NCBI GenBank assembly: GCA_023146135.1
Contig: JAGLCR010000025.1
Location: forward strand, 1 to 42,737
Direction of reading: 5' to 3'
Source of the DNA: Bacteroidales bacterium
Lineage (GTDB): Bacteria; Bacteroidota; Bacteroidia; Bacteroidales; UBA1556
Length of the DNA: 42,737 nt
Below are positions 8,017 through 14,944 of the stretch, one piece after another. Within the stretch, counting starts at the first letter, position 1; each line of letters opens with the position of its first letter. Below the pieces are notes generated by a model. The model worked only from the letters and a program-made list of their open reading frames with translations, was not told where the DNA came from and ran no database searches. Both the position numbers and the translations under genes were made by a program.

Positions 8017-8583
8017 ATGAAAAAAAATAGTAAACTTAGCTTCTTCATCTTTATATTGATTCTTTTTGCAGTATCATGTAGCAATGAAACTAGCATTTCA
8101 AAAGAGTCAAATGGTGAATACACCAAAATAACTAAAGAAAAAGGGAAACTAGCAAAAGACAGTATGATACAAGGGTTTCCATGTAAATCATCTTGGGTTC
8201 ACTACTATAGTAATGGTAATATTAGTCAATTTGAACTTGCAAAAGAATTTACAATTGCTGGCATAAGCTTCTCAAAAAAAACAATAGTTTTCCTTGATAG
8301 TAATGGCGTATTATCTCAAGTATACCTTCCAAAGGATCAAATAATTCAATCTTATCAATGCACTGGAGGAAACATGAAATCAGCTACAGGTTTTTACCCA
8401 TCAGGAAAACTTCATTTCTTTTTTCCACATGATAATGTGCTTATCGATGGAGTACTATGTAAGGGAGGTGCTATGTCAGGAATATGGCTCTACGAATCGG
8501 GCAAACTAAAAAAAGCCTATGCTGCCACGAAATTAAAGCTAAATGAAAAAGTGTATAAAAAAGGGAGTCTTATTGAACTATAG
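8017..8583 (+). CDS. YwqK/MORN-like repeat lipoprotein, 188 aa
   Basis: Lipoprotein signal MKKNSKLSFFIF with lipobox AVSC, acylated Cys at residue 21. The mature part has at least four short repeats of the form aromatic-x-s-N/S-G-x-(L/I): YYSNGNISQFE, FLDSNGVLSQVYL, FYPSGKLHFFF and LYESGKLKKAY. These match the MORN-variant/YwqK-type repeat common in Bacteroidota secreted proteins, where it forms a beta-hairpin sheet. Function is unknown; an antitoxin role as in some YwqK annotations is not supported here because no toxin partner is adjacent. It sits between two butyrate kinase genes and its 3' end faces that of butyrate kinase 2 with a 7-nt gap, so it looks like a later insertion into the cluster. 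Confidence 0.8.
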   Translation: MKKNSKLSFFIFILILFAVSCSNETSISKESNGEYTKITKEKGKLAKDSMIQGFPCKSSWVHYYSNGNISQFELAKEFTIAGISFSKKTIVFLDSNGVLSQVYLPKDQIIQSYQCTGGNMKSATGFYPSGKLHFFFPHDNVLIDGVLCKGGAMSGIWLYESGKLKKAYAATKLKLNEKVYKKGSLIEL

Positions 8584-8590
8584 TAAGGTA

Positions 8591-9673
8591 TTATTCATAA
8601 ACCATGGGCTTTATTTCGCCCATAAATACCTTCACCCCATTTTTGGCGAGGGCTTTCATTTCGTCCTCACCAGGAAAAATGTGAATAGCAGCAATATTTT
8701 TTACTCGCTCGCTAATCAGTTCTACAAAATAGCGCGAATAGGCCATTCCACCAGTAAGCAATATTGCATCCACATTGGAGTATAAAACCGTTGCCATTGC
8801 ACCTATTTCTTTTGCAACCTGATAAGCCATTGCTTCGTATATTAATTTTGCTTTAGCATCACCTGCTTTGGCCATATCTTCAATATGTCGAGCATCATTG
8901 GAGTTAAAATAAGCAACAAGACCACCTTTACCTGTAACCATTTTACGAATTTCTTTCTCGCTATACTTCCCACTAAAACACAAGCCAATAACTCCGCCAA
9001 TAGGCAATGTACCAGTACGCTCTGGCGAAAAAGGACCATCACCATCAAGACCTTGATTCACATCAATCACTCTACCATGGTGGTGAGCTCCCACTGTTAC
9101 TCCCCCACCCATATGCACAACAATCAGATTTAATTCAGTATAAGGAGTATTTATAGCACGTGCATAATCGTAGGCAATTGCTTTTTGATTTAAGGCATGA
9201 AATATTGATTTCCGTTCCAATATAGGATGGCCTGTAATCCGCGCCAAGTCATCAAATTCATCTACCACAACTGGATCAGCAATATATGCTTTTGCATTAG
9301 GCAAACTTCTTGCGATATCATCGGCAATAAGTCCTCCCAAATTACTAGCATGCTCTCCCAGTGGACTATTACGTAAATCTTCTTTTAATCGTTCATTAAC
9401 AGCAATTACTCCTGATGGGACTGGTTTTATCAATCCACCACGCCCCATAACTATTTCAATGCAGTCCAATTCAACATCATTGTCTCGAAGTTCACTAAGA
9501 ATTATTTTCTTTCGAAATTCAAATTGATCAGCAACCTTATCAAAGGGGGATAAATCCTCTTCACTATGCACTATGTTTTTTTGAAACATAGATTGCGCTC
9601 CACGATATACTGCAATCTTTGTAGAAGTAGATCCTGGATTTATTACTAAAATATGATTTGTACAAGCAAGCAT
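8591..9673 (-). CDS. buk: Butyrate kinase 2, 360 aa
   Basis: Second butyrate kinase with a complete active site: INPGSTSTK at residues 11-19, VMGRGGLIKPVPSG, GEHASNLGG, ERKSIFHALNQKAIAY, VHMGGGVTVGAH, DGDGPFSPERTGTLP, LLTGGMAYS and IFPGEDEMKALA. It is clearly paralogous to butyrate kinase 1 over its whole length. It lies 22 nt downstream of the degenerate paralogue (9696-10781) on the same strand and has no recognisable promoter of its own, so the two are probably co-transcribed and might even assemble together, since the acetate/butyrate kinase family is dimeric or larger. Substrate preference (butyrate, isobutyrate, isovalerate) cannot be read from the sequence. Confidence 0.93.
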   Translation of the reverse strand: MLACTNHILVINPGSTSTKIAVYRGAQSMFQKNIVHSEEDLSPFDKVADQFEFRKKIILSELRDNDVELDCIEIVMGRGGLIKPVPSGVIAVNERLKEDLRNSPLGEHASNLGGLIADDIARSLPNAKAYIADPVVVDEFDDLARITGHPILERKSIFHALNQKAIAYDYARAINTPYTELNLIVVHMGGGVTVGAHHHGRVIDVNQGLDGDGPFSPERTGTLPIGGVIGLCFSGKYSEKEIRKMVTGKGGLVAYFNSNDARHIEDMAKAGDAKAKLIYEAMAYQVAKEIGAMATVLYSNVDAILLTGGMAYSRYFVELISERVKNIAAIHIFPGEDEMKALAKNGVKVFMGEIKPMVYE

Positions 9674-9695
9674 CGGTACTAGTATTATCTAATTT

Positions 9696-10781
9696 CTATT
9701 TATATTCAAGAACCTCTACTTCGTCGCGTAAGGCCTCTAAGGCACGTTGAGCCATCGAATCGAGCTCACGTACACCAGGATAAACATGAACTGGCCCCAT
9801 TTTTTCAACTCGTTTTATAATTTCATTTACAAACCAACGACTATTGGCAATTCCACCTGTAATGATAATACCATCAATTTCAGATTCCATAACAGCATAC
9901 ATAGAGCCAATTTCCTTACAAACTTGATACGCCATAGCACCAAACACTTTAATAGCCTCAGGGTCGTCATGATTCACACGAGCATCAACCTCCAATGCAC
10001 TGTATGTGCCAAGATAAGCTTTTAAGCCACCTCCATGCATCAACATGTTTATTACCTCTGTTTCAGTCTTTCCAGAGTTAAAACAATATCGTACCACATC
10101 GCCTATGGGCAAACTTCCAGTACGCTCTGGAGAGAAAGGACCATCTCCATCCAAAACTTGATTTGAATCCACAACATGCCCTCTATCATGAGCCGAAACC
10201 GAAATACCACTTCCCAAGTGAACCACTATCAGTTTCATATCACTATATTCTCTCATTAATGCTTTCGCATGACGGCGTGCAATTGCTTTTTGGTTCAGCG
10301 TATGAAAAATAGATTTTCTTTCAAATTCAGGATGACCCGTAAAACGAGCAAATTCAGTAAACTCATCCACAGTAACTGGGTCCACAATAAATGCTTTAAC
10401 CTCACTTTTCAATTCGCTGGCTATCTCATTTGCCAAAAGACCGCCTAAATCTACAAAATCCTCACCATATTCAGAACTTTTTAAATCGCGAATAAGTGCT
10501 TTACTAATTTTGTATATACCTGACTTAACTGGCTTTACCAGTCCACCTCTACCCACAACAGCCTTAATACAATCCATACATAGATTATTGTTTTCAAGTT
10601 CTGCTAAAATCTTCTTTTTGCGGTATTCCAACTGCTCACTTATATGCGAAAAACGGCCCAACTCCTGATCAGGATGTTGAATATCTTTTAAAAATAGAAT
10701 ATTATAATTCTCGTATATGGCAACTCTAGTATAAACTGCTCGAGGATTAATAACCAAAATCAAAGTACGTTCTAATTGCAT
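9696..10781 (-). CDS. Degenerate butyrate-kinase paralogue, possible pseudokinase, 361 aa
   Basis: Full-length and frame-intact, and aligns without gaps to butyrate kinase 2 at the N-terminus, but key motifs are gone. NPGSTSTK is NPRAVYTR (residues 12-19), losing the Gly, both Ser and the Lys of the phosphate loop. GEHASNLGG is GEDFVDLGG. MGGG is LGSG. The C-terminal PGEDEMKALA is PGVRELDSMA, losing the acidic cluster corresponding to the metal-binding Glu of acetate kinase. Retained are GRGGLVKPVKSG, the RKSIFHTLNQKAIAR block, DGDGPFSPERTGSLP and the ITGGIANS nucleotide loop. It is therefore likely to be inactive as a classical acyl kinase, or changed in activity. The intact frame and preserved core argue for selection. 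It is first of a buk3-buk2 pair and follows the DUF6125-like gene by about 100 nt. Confidence 0.85.
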   Translation of the reverse strand: MQLERTLILVINPRAVYTRVAIYENYNILFLKDIQHPDQELGRFSHISEQLEYRKKKILAELENNNLCMDCIKAVVGRGGLVKPVKSGIYKISKALIRDLKSSEYGEDFVDLGGLLANEIASELKSEVKAFIVDPVTVDEFTEFARFTGHPEFERKSIFHTLNQKAIARRHAKALMREYSDMKLIVVHLGSGISVSAHDRGHVVDSNQVLDGDGPFSPERTGSLPIGDVVRYCFNSGKTETEVINMLMHGGGLKAYLGTYSALEVDARVNHDDPEAIKVFGAMAYQVCKEIGSMYAVMESEIDGIIITGGIANSRWFVNEIIKRVEKMGPVHVYPGVRELDSMAQRALEALRDEVEVLEYK

Positions 10782-10881
10782 AGTTATATAGATTTAATTT
10801 CACTAATGAATAAAGCTCGAATTTTCGAACCGCTAAAATAAGAAAGTAGGTAACAGTACTGATGTTTATTTGCAATCTAAT

Positions 10882-11616
10882 CTAGTTTTTTTCAATATAA
10901 AAACGCCAAGCGCAAAACCACTCCTCCGGATGCTTGTCTGGAGGGCACCCTATAACCTTAGTTTTAATACGTTTATCAATTGTTTCAGCAAAAGTAGAAT
11001 ACTCAATAATACCACCTGATTTACAAGGATAATCGTCCAATCCTTTCTTTTTCCGAGCAATCTGTACACGGCATTCATTCATATAAAAATCAAAACTATC
11101 TTCCGTTTCATTGCCAAACGATTGCTTATTTACATCAGCATATATTCGATAATTAAATGCTTTTTTCAAACCATCGAGACCTGGGAACTCTCCTAATCCA
11201 AGTATTTTTTTAATCCTAATTGCTTCGTAAGGGGAAAAATGTGACCATGCTGCATCATTACAAGCTTTAGCTTCAAGCATACCTTCTGTAAACTCCACTG
11301 CTTGAAACCATACCCCGTCATTGGCTAACCAATTGATGGCAACCGCCTCTTTCAAAGCATCAATTTTATCGTCTTCCAATTCCAATAGCGCTTGTGGATA
11401 GTCATCCTCCAATTCAAAACCCAAAGTTCTAGACAAACGTTTCAATTGAATTTTTGTACTCAGCGCGGAAGCTTTTTCAAGAATAACTCCTGCCTTTTCC
11501 ACTCCAAATAAATCACGCACTTCTGCATACCACATAGCGTGGTGCACCATAGTCCGTTGAAAATAATCGAAAATAAGTCTTATTTTTTCCTTCTTTGTTA
11601 GTTGTTTTGTATCCAT
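10882..11616 (-). CDS. DUF6125-like cytosolic protein, 244 aa
   Basis: No signal peptide or membrane segment. The sequence is mostly helical with conserved-looking features: FQRTMVHHAMWYAEV near the N-terminus, INWLANDGVWFQAVEF in the middle, an ECRVQIARKKKGLDDYPCKSGG segment, and a Cys-rich ending IGCPPDKHPEEWFCAWRF. The paired His and the spaced Cys residues suggest a metal or cofactor site, but this is inference. I believe it belongs to the DUF6125 family (moderately sure), function unknown. The ATG at 11616 was chosen because a -7 element starts 16 nt upstream; the longer reading to 11634 would begin inside the leader, next to the promoter. It may share a transcript with the butyrate-kinase-like pair downstream. 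Confidence 0.75.
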   Translation of the reverse strand: MDTKQLTKKEKIRLIFDYFQRTMVHHAMWYAEVRDLFGVEKAGVILEKASALSTKIQLKRLSRTLGFELEDDYPQALLELEDDKIDALKEAVAINWLANDGVWFQAVEFTEGMLEAKACNDAAWSHFSPYEAIRIKKILGLGEFPGLDGLKKAFNYRIYADVNKQSFGNETEDSFDFYMNECRVQIARKKKGLDDYPCKSGGIIEYSTFAETIDKRIKTKVIGCPPDKHPEEWFCAWRFYIEKN

Positions 11617-11631
11617 TATATATATTTTTTG

Positions 11632-11639
11632 CAAAGATA
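11632..11639 (-). promoter_or_regulatory. -7 element for the DUF6125-like gene (and perhaps buk3-buk2)
   Basis: Reverse-strand TATCTTTG, exact TAnnTTTG, with a leader of roughly 10 nt. No clear promoter is visible in front of the two downstream butyrate-kinase genes, so this one may drive all three. Confidence 0.6.
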
Positions 11640-11707
11640 ATATTTCATTTACTCATTAAGTTTTTTAACATTCTAAATTGCTTTTAAATATACTCAAGTA
11701 TTTTTTG

Positions 11708-11715
11708 TAAATTTG
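11708..11715 (+). promoter_or_regulatory. -7 element of the tryptophanase gene
   Basis: TAAATTTG, exact TAnnTTTG. If used, transcription starts near 11722, leaving an unusually long leader of about 160 nt before the tryptophanase ATG. Confidence 0.5.
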
Positions 11716-11734
11716 CGATTAAATTAAATCACTT

Positions 11735-11815
11735 ATGAATAGAAACACTCTTACATATTTTTTATTTCCTAAGTTAGTATTTCTAAATATTAAAAATCGT
11801 GATGAGTATCAATAG
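11735..11815 (+). other. 26-codon ORF in the tryptophanase leader
   Basis: ATG at 11735, TAG at 11813. The peptide reads M-N-R-N-T-L-T-Y-F-L-F-P-K-L-V-F-L-N-I-K and ends N-R-D-E-Y-Q. It begins about 13 nt after the predicted transcription start and ends 68 nt before the tryptophanase start. Its length is close to the TnaC leader peptide of E. coli (24 aa), but it lacks the Trp and the terminal Pro that TnaC needs. It may be a regulatory leader, a tiny gene or chance. Confidence 0.3.
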
Positions 11816-11883
11816 CTCTTATGCTTATTGCGCACATTAATAATTTCAATTTATTTTAAAGATTAACAACAAAATATAGACAA

Positions 11884-13257
11884 ATGGAACTTCCTTTTGC
11901 AGAATCATTTCGTATTAAAATGGTAGAGCCTATTCGACGTAGTACTCGCCAAGAAAGAGAAGCGTGGATTAAAGACGCAAACTATAATTTATTCAACCTA
12001 AAAAGTGATTACGTATTTATTGATCTTTTAACCGACTCAGGCACTGGCGCTATGAGTGACAAGCAATGGTCGGAGATGATGATAGGTGACGAAAGCTATG
12101 CAGGTGCTCGGTCTTATTATAAACTAAAGAATGCCATTAAGGACATTCTTGGATTCGAGTATTTTTTACCTACACATCAAGGTCGTGCTGCAGAAAATGT
12201 ATTATTCTCAGCATTAGTAAAAGAAGGAGATGTTGTACCTGGAAACTCACATTTTGACACAACAAAAGGTCATATAGAGTTTCGTAAGGCTAAAGCAATT
12301 GATTGTACAATAAATGAAGCTTTTGAAACTCAAACTCATCACCCTTTCAAAGGAAATGTAGACATCAAAAAGCTAGAAAATGTATTGATTGAATATGGTG
12401 ATAAGGTTCCTTTTATCATTATGACCGTTACAAATAACAATGCAGGCGGACAACCTGTTTCTTTGGAAAATCTTAAGCAAGTTCGAGTATTGGCCGATAA
12501 ATACGGAAAAATGGTCATTTTTGATTCAGCTCGCTTTGCTGAGAATGCCTACTTTATTAAGCTGCGTGAGGAATCTTGCAAAGAATTAAGTATCAAGGAA
12601 ATTGTTACAGAAATGTACAAAAATGCTGACGCCATGACCATGAGTAGCAAGAAAGATGCTATTGTTAACATGGGTGGGTTTATTGGAATGAAAGACGAAG
12701 CTCTATTCAAAACTGCTAGCACCTTTAATATCATGTTTGAAGGTTTTATAACTTATGGTGGAATGTCGGGTCGAGATATGAATGCACTGGCGCAAGGATT
12801 GGATGAAGGTACCGAATTTACAACCCTCGAAACTCGAATCAAGCAAGTAGAATATCTTGGTGAGAAGCTAAAAGAGTATGGAGTTCCTATTCAAGAGCCT
12901 ATAGGAGGTCATGCAATATTTGTAGACGCAAAGAAATTTTTGCCAAATATTCCAAAAGAAGAATATGTTGCTCAAACCTTAGCTGTTGAATTATACATCG
13001 AAGGAGGTGTTCGTGGAGTGGAGATTGGCACTTTATTGGCCGATCGTGATCCTGAAACACGTTTGGACCGTTTTCCTAAGCTAGAGTTATTACGTTTAGC
13101 TATACCTCGACGTACCTATACTAACAATCATATGGATTATATAGCAGCTTCATTAGGCAATGTGTATTCGCGCCGTAACGAGATTAAGCATGGAATGAAG
13201 ATTCTATCTGAAGCTCCTATTATGCGCCATTTCACTGTGGAGTTGGATCGACTATAG
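11884..13257 (+). CDS. tnaA: Tryptophanase (tryptophan indole-lyase), 457 aa
   Basis: PLP enzyme that splits L-tryptophan to indole, pyruvate and ammonia in the cytoplasm. Diagnostic stretches are FIDLLTDSGTGAMSD, THQGRAAEN, VTNNNAGGQPVS, FDSARFAENAYFIK and SSKKDAIVNMGG with the Schiff-base Lys at 257. It is distinguished from the sister enzyme tyrosine phenol-lyase by FDTTKGH (Asp where tyrosine phenol-lyase has Thr), by RGVEIGTLLADRDPET (the tryptophanase form), and by His449 in MRHFT, the position of E. coli His463, where tyrosine phenol-lyase has Phe. The gene stands alone between a long leader and a strong terminator. No tryptophan permease lies next to it. Confidence 0.93.
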   Translation: MELPFAESFRIKMVEPIRRSTRQEREAWIKDANYNLFNLKSDYVFIDLLTDSGTGAMSDKQWSEMMIGDESYAGARSYYKLKNAIKDILGFEYFLPTHQGRAAENVLFSALVKEGDVVPGNSHFDTTKGHIEFRKAKAIDCTINEAFETQTHHPFKGNVDIKKLENVLIEYGDKVPFIIMTVTNNNAGGQPVSLENLKQVRVLADKYGKMVIFDSARFAENAYFIKLREESCKELSIKEIVTEMYKNADAMTMSSKKDAIVNMGGFIGMKDEALFKTASTFNIMFEGFITYGGMSGRDMNALAQGLDEGTEFTTLETRIKQVEYLGEKLKEYGVPIQEPIGGHAIFVDAKKFLPNIPKEEYVAQTLAVELYIEGGVRGVEIGTLLADRDPETRLDRFPKLELLRLAIPRRTYTNNHMDYIAASLGNVYSRRNEIKHGMKILSEAPIMRHFTVELDRL

Positions 13258-13285
13258 TTAATAGGTAATTCAATAAAAATATTGA

Positions 13286-13329
13286 GCCATAAACACGCTA
13301 TTAATTAGTGTGTTTATGGCTTTTTTTTT
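13286..13329 (+). terminator. Intrinsic terminator of tnaA
   Basis: Arm GCCATAAACAC (13286-13296) pairs with GTGTTTATGGC (13310-13320). The stem extends inward through a G-T wobble and CTA/TAG to a 5-nt loop (15 bp in all), followed by a run of nine T. It is a strong rho-independent terminator 28 nt after the stop. Confidence 0.92.
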
Positions 13330-13379
13330 ATCTAATAATAGTACCCATGAATTGAGCATATTCCAAAAGTCGTATTATA

Positions 13380-13406
13380 GTACAGATACTTATAAATGTA
13401 TTGTAC
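13380..13406. repeat. Palindromic AT-rich motif, copy 2
   Basis: GTACA, one bulged G, ATAC, eight bases, then GTAT and TGTAC: a 9-bp imperfect inverted repeat. It shares GTACAGAT and TTATAAATGTAT with the motif at 751-774. Possible operator upstream of the gamma-lyase-family gene; could be coincidence. Confidence 0.3.
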
Positions 13407-13640
13407 AAGCTAGAATAAAAGCTAATCGTTCAATGTCTTTAATAATTAAAAAACATTCTATCCTATCCATCTAAAACAGTTAAAAAAAACTAGTTTAAAT
13501 GAAAAAATCAGAAAGTGTCAAAACTAAATCAAAAGACAAAAACAAATGAATTGAACTTAGTATATTTTGCTATATTTACATTTTTACTAATATATCTTAA
13601 GTAATTTCTTATTTATACTTAATATTAAGCAAGTTTATTC

Positions 13641-13648
13641 TAATTTTG
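13641..13648 (+). promoter_or_regulatory. -7 element for the methionine gamma-lyase-family gene
   Basis: TAATTTTG, exact TAnnTTTG, 35 nt before the ATG at 13684. No clear -33 TTTG is visible. Confidence 0.5.
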
Positions 13649-13683
13649 CTTTATTATTGAAAATAACATAACAAACATATAGT

Positions 13684-14877
13684 ATGAAAAAATTTGATCC
13701 GGCAACTAGCCTCGAAAGCGTTCACGAATTAGGCGCTTATAATGGAGTAAATCAATCAATTAACGACTCAGCAACTTTTGCATTTGAAGATGGAAATGCT
13801 ATGGAAGCCTGTTTTCATGGTGAAGGTGGTGGAGCATTTCTTTATTCACGTCATTGGAATCCAACAAATTACTCCTTGGCAAAAGCCTTAGCAGCAATGG
13901 AAGGCACGGAAGCAGCATGGGTAACAGGCTCGGGAATGGCAGCTATTACCAATGCAATATTGCAAGTTTGTACTGCAGGTGATCATATTGTAGCTACCCG
14001 CACTTCTTATGGTGGAACCTTTGCTTTTATGAAAAACTGGCTGCCAAAATATAATATCACTGTTAGTTTTGTTAATACTTGCGACCTTGAAGAGGTAGAA
14101 AATGCTATACAAGACAATACCAAGCTAATATATACTGAGACCATAGACAACCCGATGCTTGAGATTGCTGACATTCCCTCTTTAGCCAAAATTAGCAAGG
14201 CTCATAATACCCTTTTAATGATTGATAACACTTTCTCTCCAATGATTTTCTCACCAGCTCAACTGGGTGCTGATATCGTTGTTTACTCTATGACAAAGTT
14301 TATCAATGGTAAAAATGATACTACGGCTGGTGCAATATGCGCAAGCATGGATTTTATAAATAGCTTAATTGATTTGAATGATGGTACCAGCATGCTTTTA
14401 GGAGGTGTTTTAGACACATACCGAGCAGCTAATATTCATAAAAACCTTTATACATTAGCTATTAGAATGAAACAGCATAGCAAAAACGCTCTTGATTTAG
14501 CCAATAAGTTTGAAAGCATTGGCATTAAAGCAAGCTATCCTGGACTTGAGAAACATCCTCAACACGAATTAATGAAGGCAACAATGAATGAAGAATATGG
14601 TTTTGGTGGAATGATTGCCATTGACCTTGAAACTCCTGATCGCGCATCACAATTCATGGCTCTTATGCAAAAAGAAGGCGTGGGTTATTTGGCCGTAAGC
14701 TTAGGTTATTTTCGTACCCTATTTAGTAATTCAGGCAAAAGCACAAGCTCTGAAATTCCTGAAGAAGAACAAAAGAAAATGGGTCTTTCACCAGGTTTAG
14801 TTCGCTACTCTGTTGGTTTGGACAATGATATGGATGCAACTTTTGAAAAAATAAAGAAGTGCTATGCTATGGTTTAG
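13684..14877 (+). CDS. Cys/Met-metabolism PLP enzyme, probably methionine gamma-lyase, 397 aa
   Basis: Fold-type I PLP enzyme of the cystathionine gamma-synthase/lyase superfamily. YSRHWNPTNYSL carries the Tyr/Arg that bind PLP phosphate of the neighbouring subunit. EGTEAAWVTGSGMAAI is the phosphate loop, TSYGGTF holds the stacking Tyr109, MIDNTF the Asp, and SMTKFINGK the Schiff-base Lys205. The C-terminus GLVRYSVGLDND is canonical. Overall pattern is closest to methionine gamma-lyase (methionine to methanethiol, 2-oxobutyrate and ammonia). However, the Cys that marks that enzyme (Cys116 in Pseudomonas) is Gly111 here, and the usual GH after the Lys loop is GK, so cystathionine or homocysteine lysis is also possible. 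Single-gene unit with its own promoter and terminator, next to tryptophanase. Confidence 0.82.
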   Translation: MKKFDPATSLESVHELGAYNGVNQSINDSATFAFEDGNAMEACFHGEGGGAFLYSRHWNPTNYSLAKALAAMEGTEAAWVTGSGMAAITNAILQVCTAGDHIVATRTSYGGTFAFMKNWLPKYNITVSFVNTCDLEEVENAIQDNTKLIYTETIDNPMLEIADIPSLAKISKAHNTLLMIDNTFSPMIFSPAQLGADIVVYSMTKFINGKNDTTAGAICASMDFINSLIDLNDGTSMLLGGVLDTYRAANIHKNLYTLAIRMKQHSKNALDLANKFESIGIKASYPGLEKHPQHELMKATMNEEYGFGGMIAIDLETPDRASQFMALMQKEGVGYLAVSLGYFRTLFSNSGKSTSSEIPEEEQKKMGLSPGLVRYSVGLDNDMDATFEKIKKCYAMV

Positions 14878-14903
14878 TCACTAGAAACAATTTATAATTA
14901 AAT

Positions 14904-14944
14904 TCCGAGATTAAAAGATTCTTCTTTTGATTTCGGATTTTTTT
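14904..14944. terminator. Terminator between the gamma-lyase-family gene and the ABC importer
   Basis: Hairpin TCCGA (14904-14908) and AAAAGA against TCTTTT and TCGGA (14933-14937), with a small internal loop, followed by a run of seven T. It ends the forward gene and overlaps the last codons of the convergent ATPase gene. Confidence 0.8.

Larger units (their letters stand above)
13330..13683. other. Long intergenic spacer between tnaA and the methionine gamma-lyase-family gene
   Basis: About 350 bp of AT-rich sequence. It holds a palindromic motif at 13380-13406, a 16-codon Lys-rich reading frame at 13499-13549 (MKKSESVKTKSKDKNK) that I judge to be chance, and the downstream promoter at 13641-13648. 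I see no other gene, RNA or repeat. Confidence 0.5.

Noticed and set aside
11884-13257. Tyrosine phenol-lyase instead of tryptophanase
   Set aside because: FDTTKGH, RGVEIGTLL and His449 in RHFT follow the tryptophanase pattern; tyrosine phenol-lyase has Thr and Phe at the two diagnostic positions.
13499-13549. 16-codon Lys/Ser-rich ORF in the tnaA downstream spacer
   Set aside because: Very low complexity, too short, and no expression signal; expected by chance in A-rich DNA.
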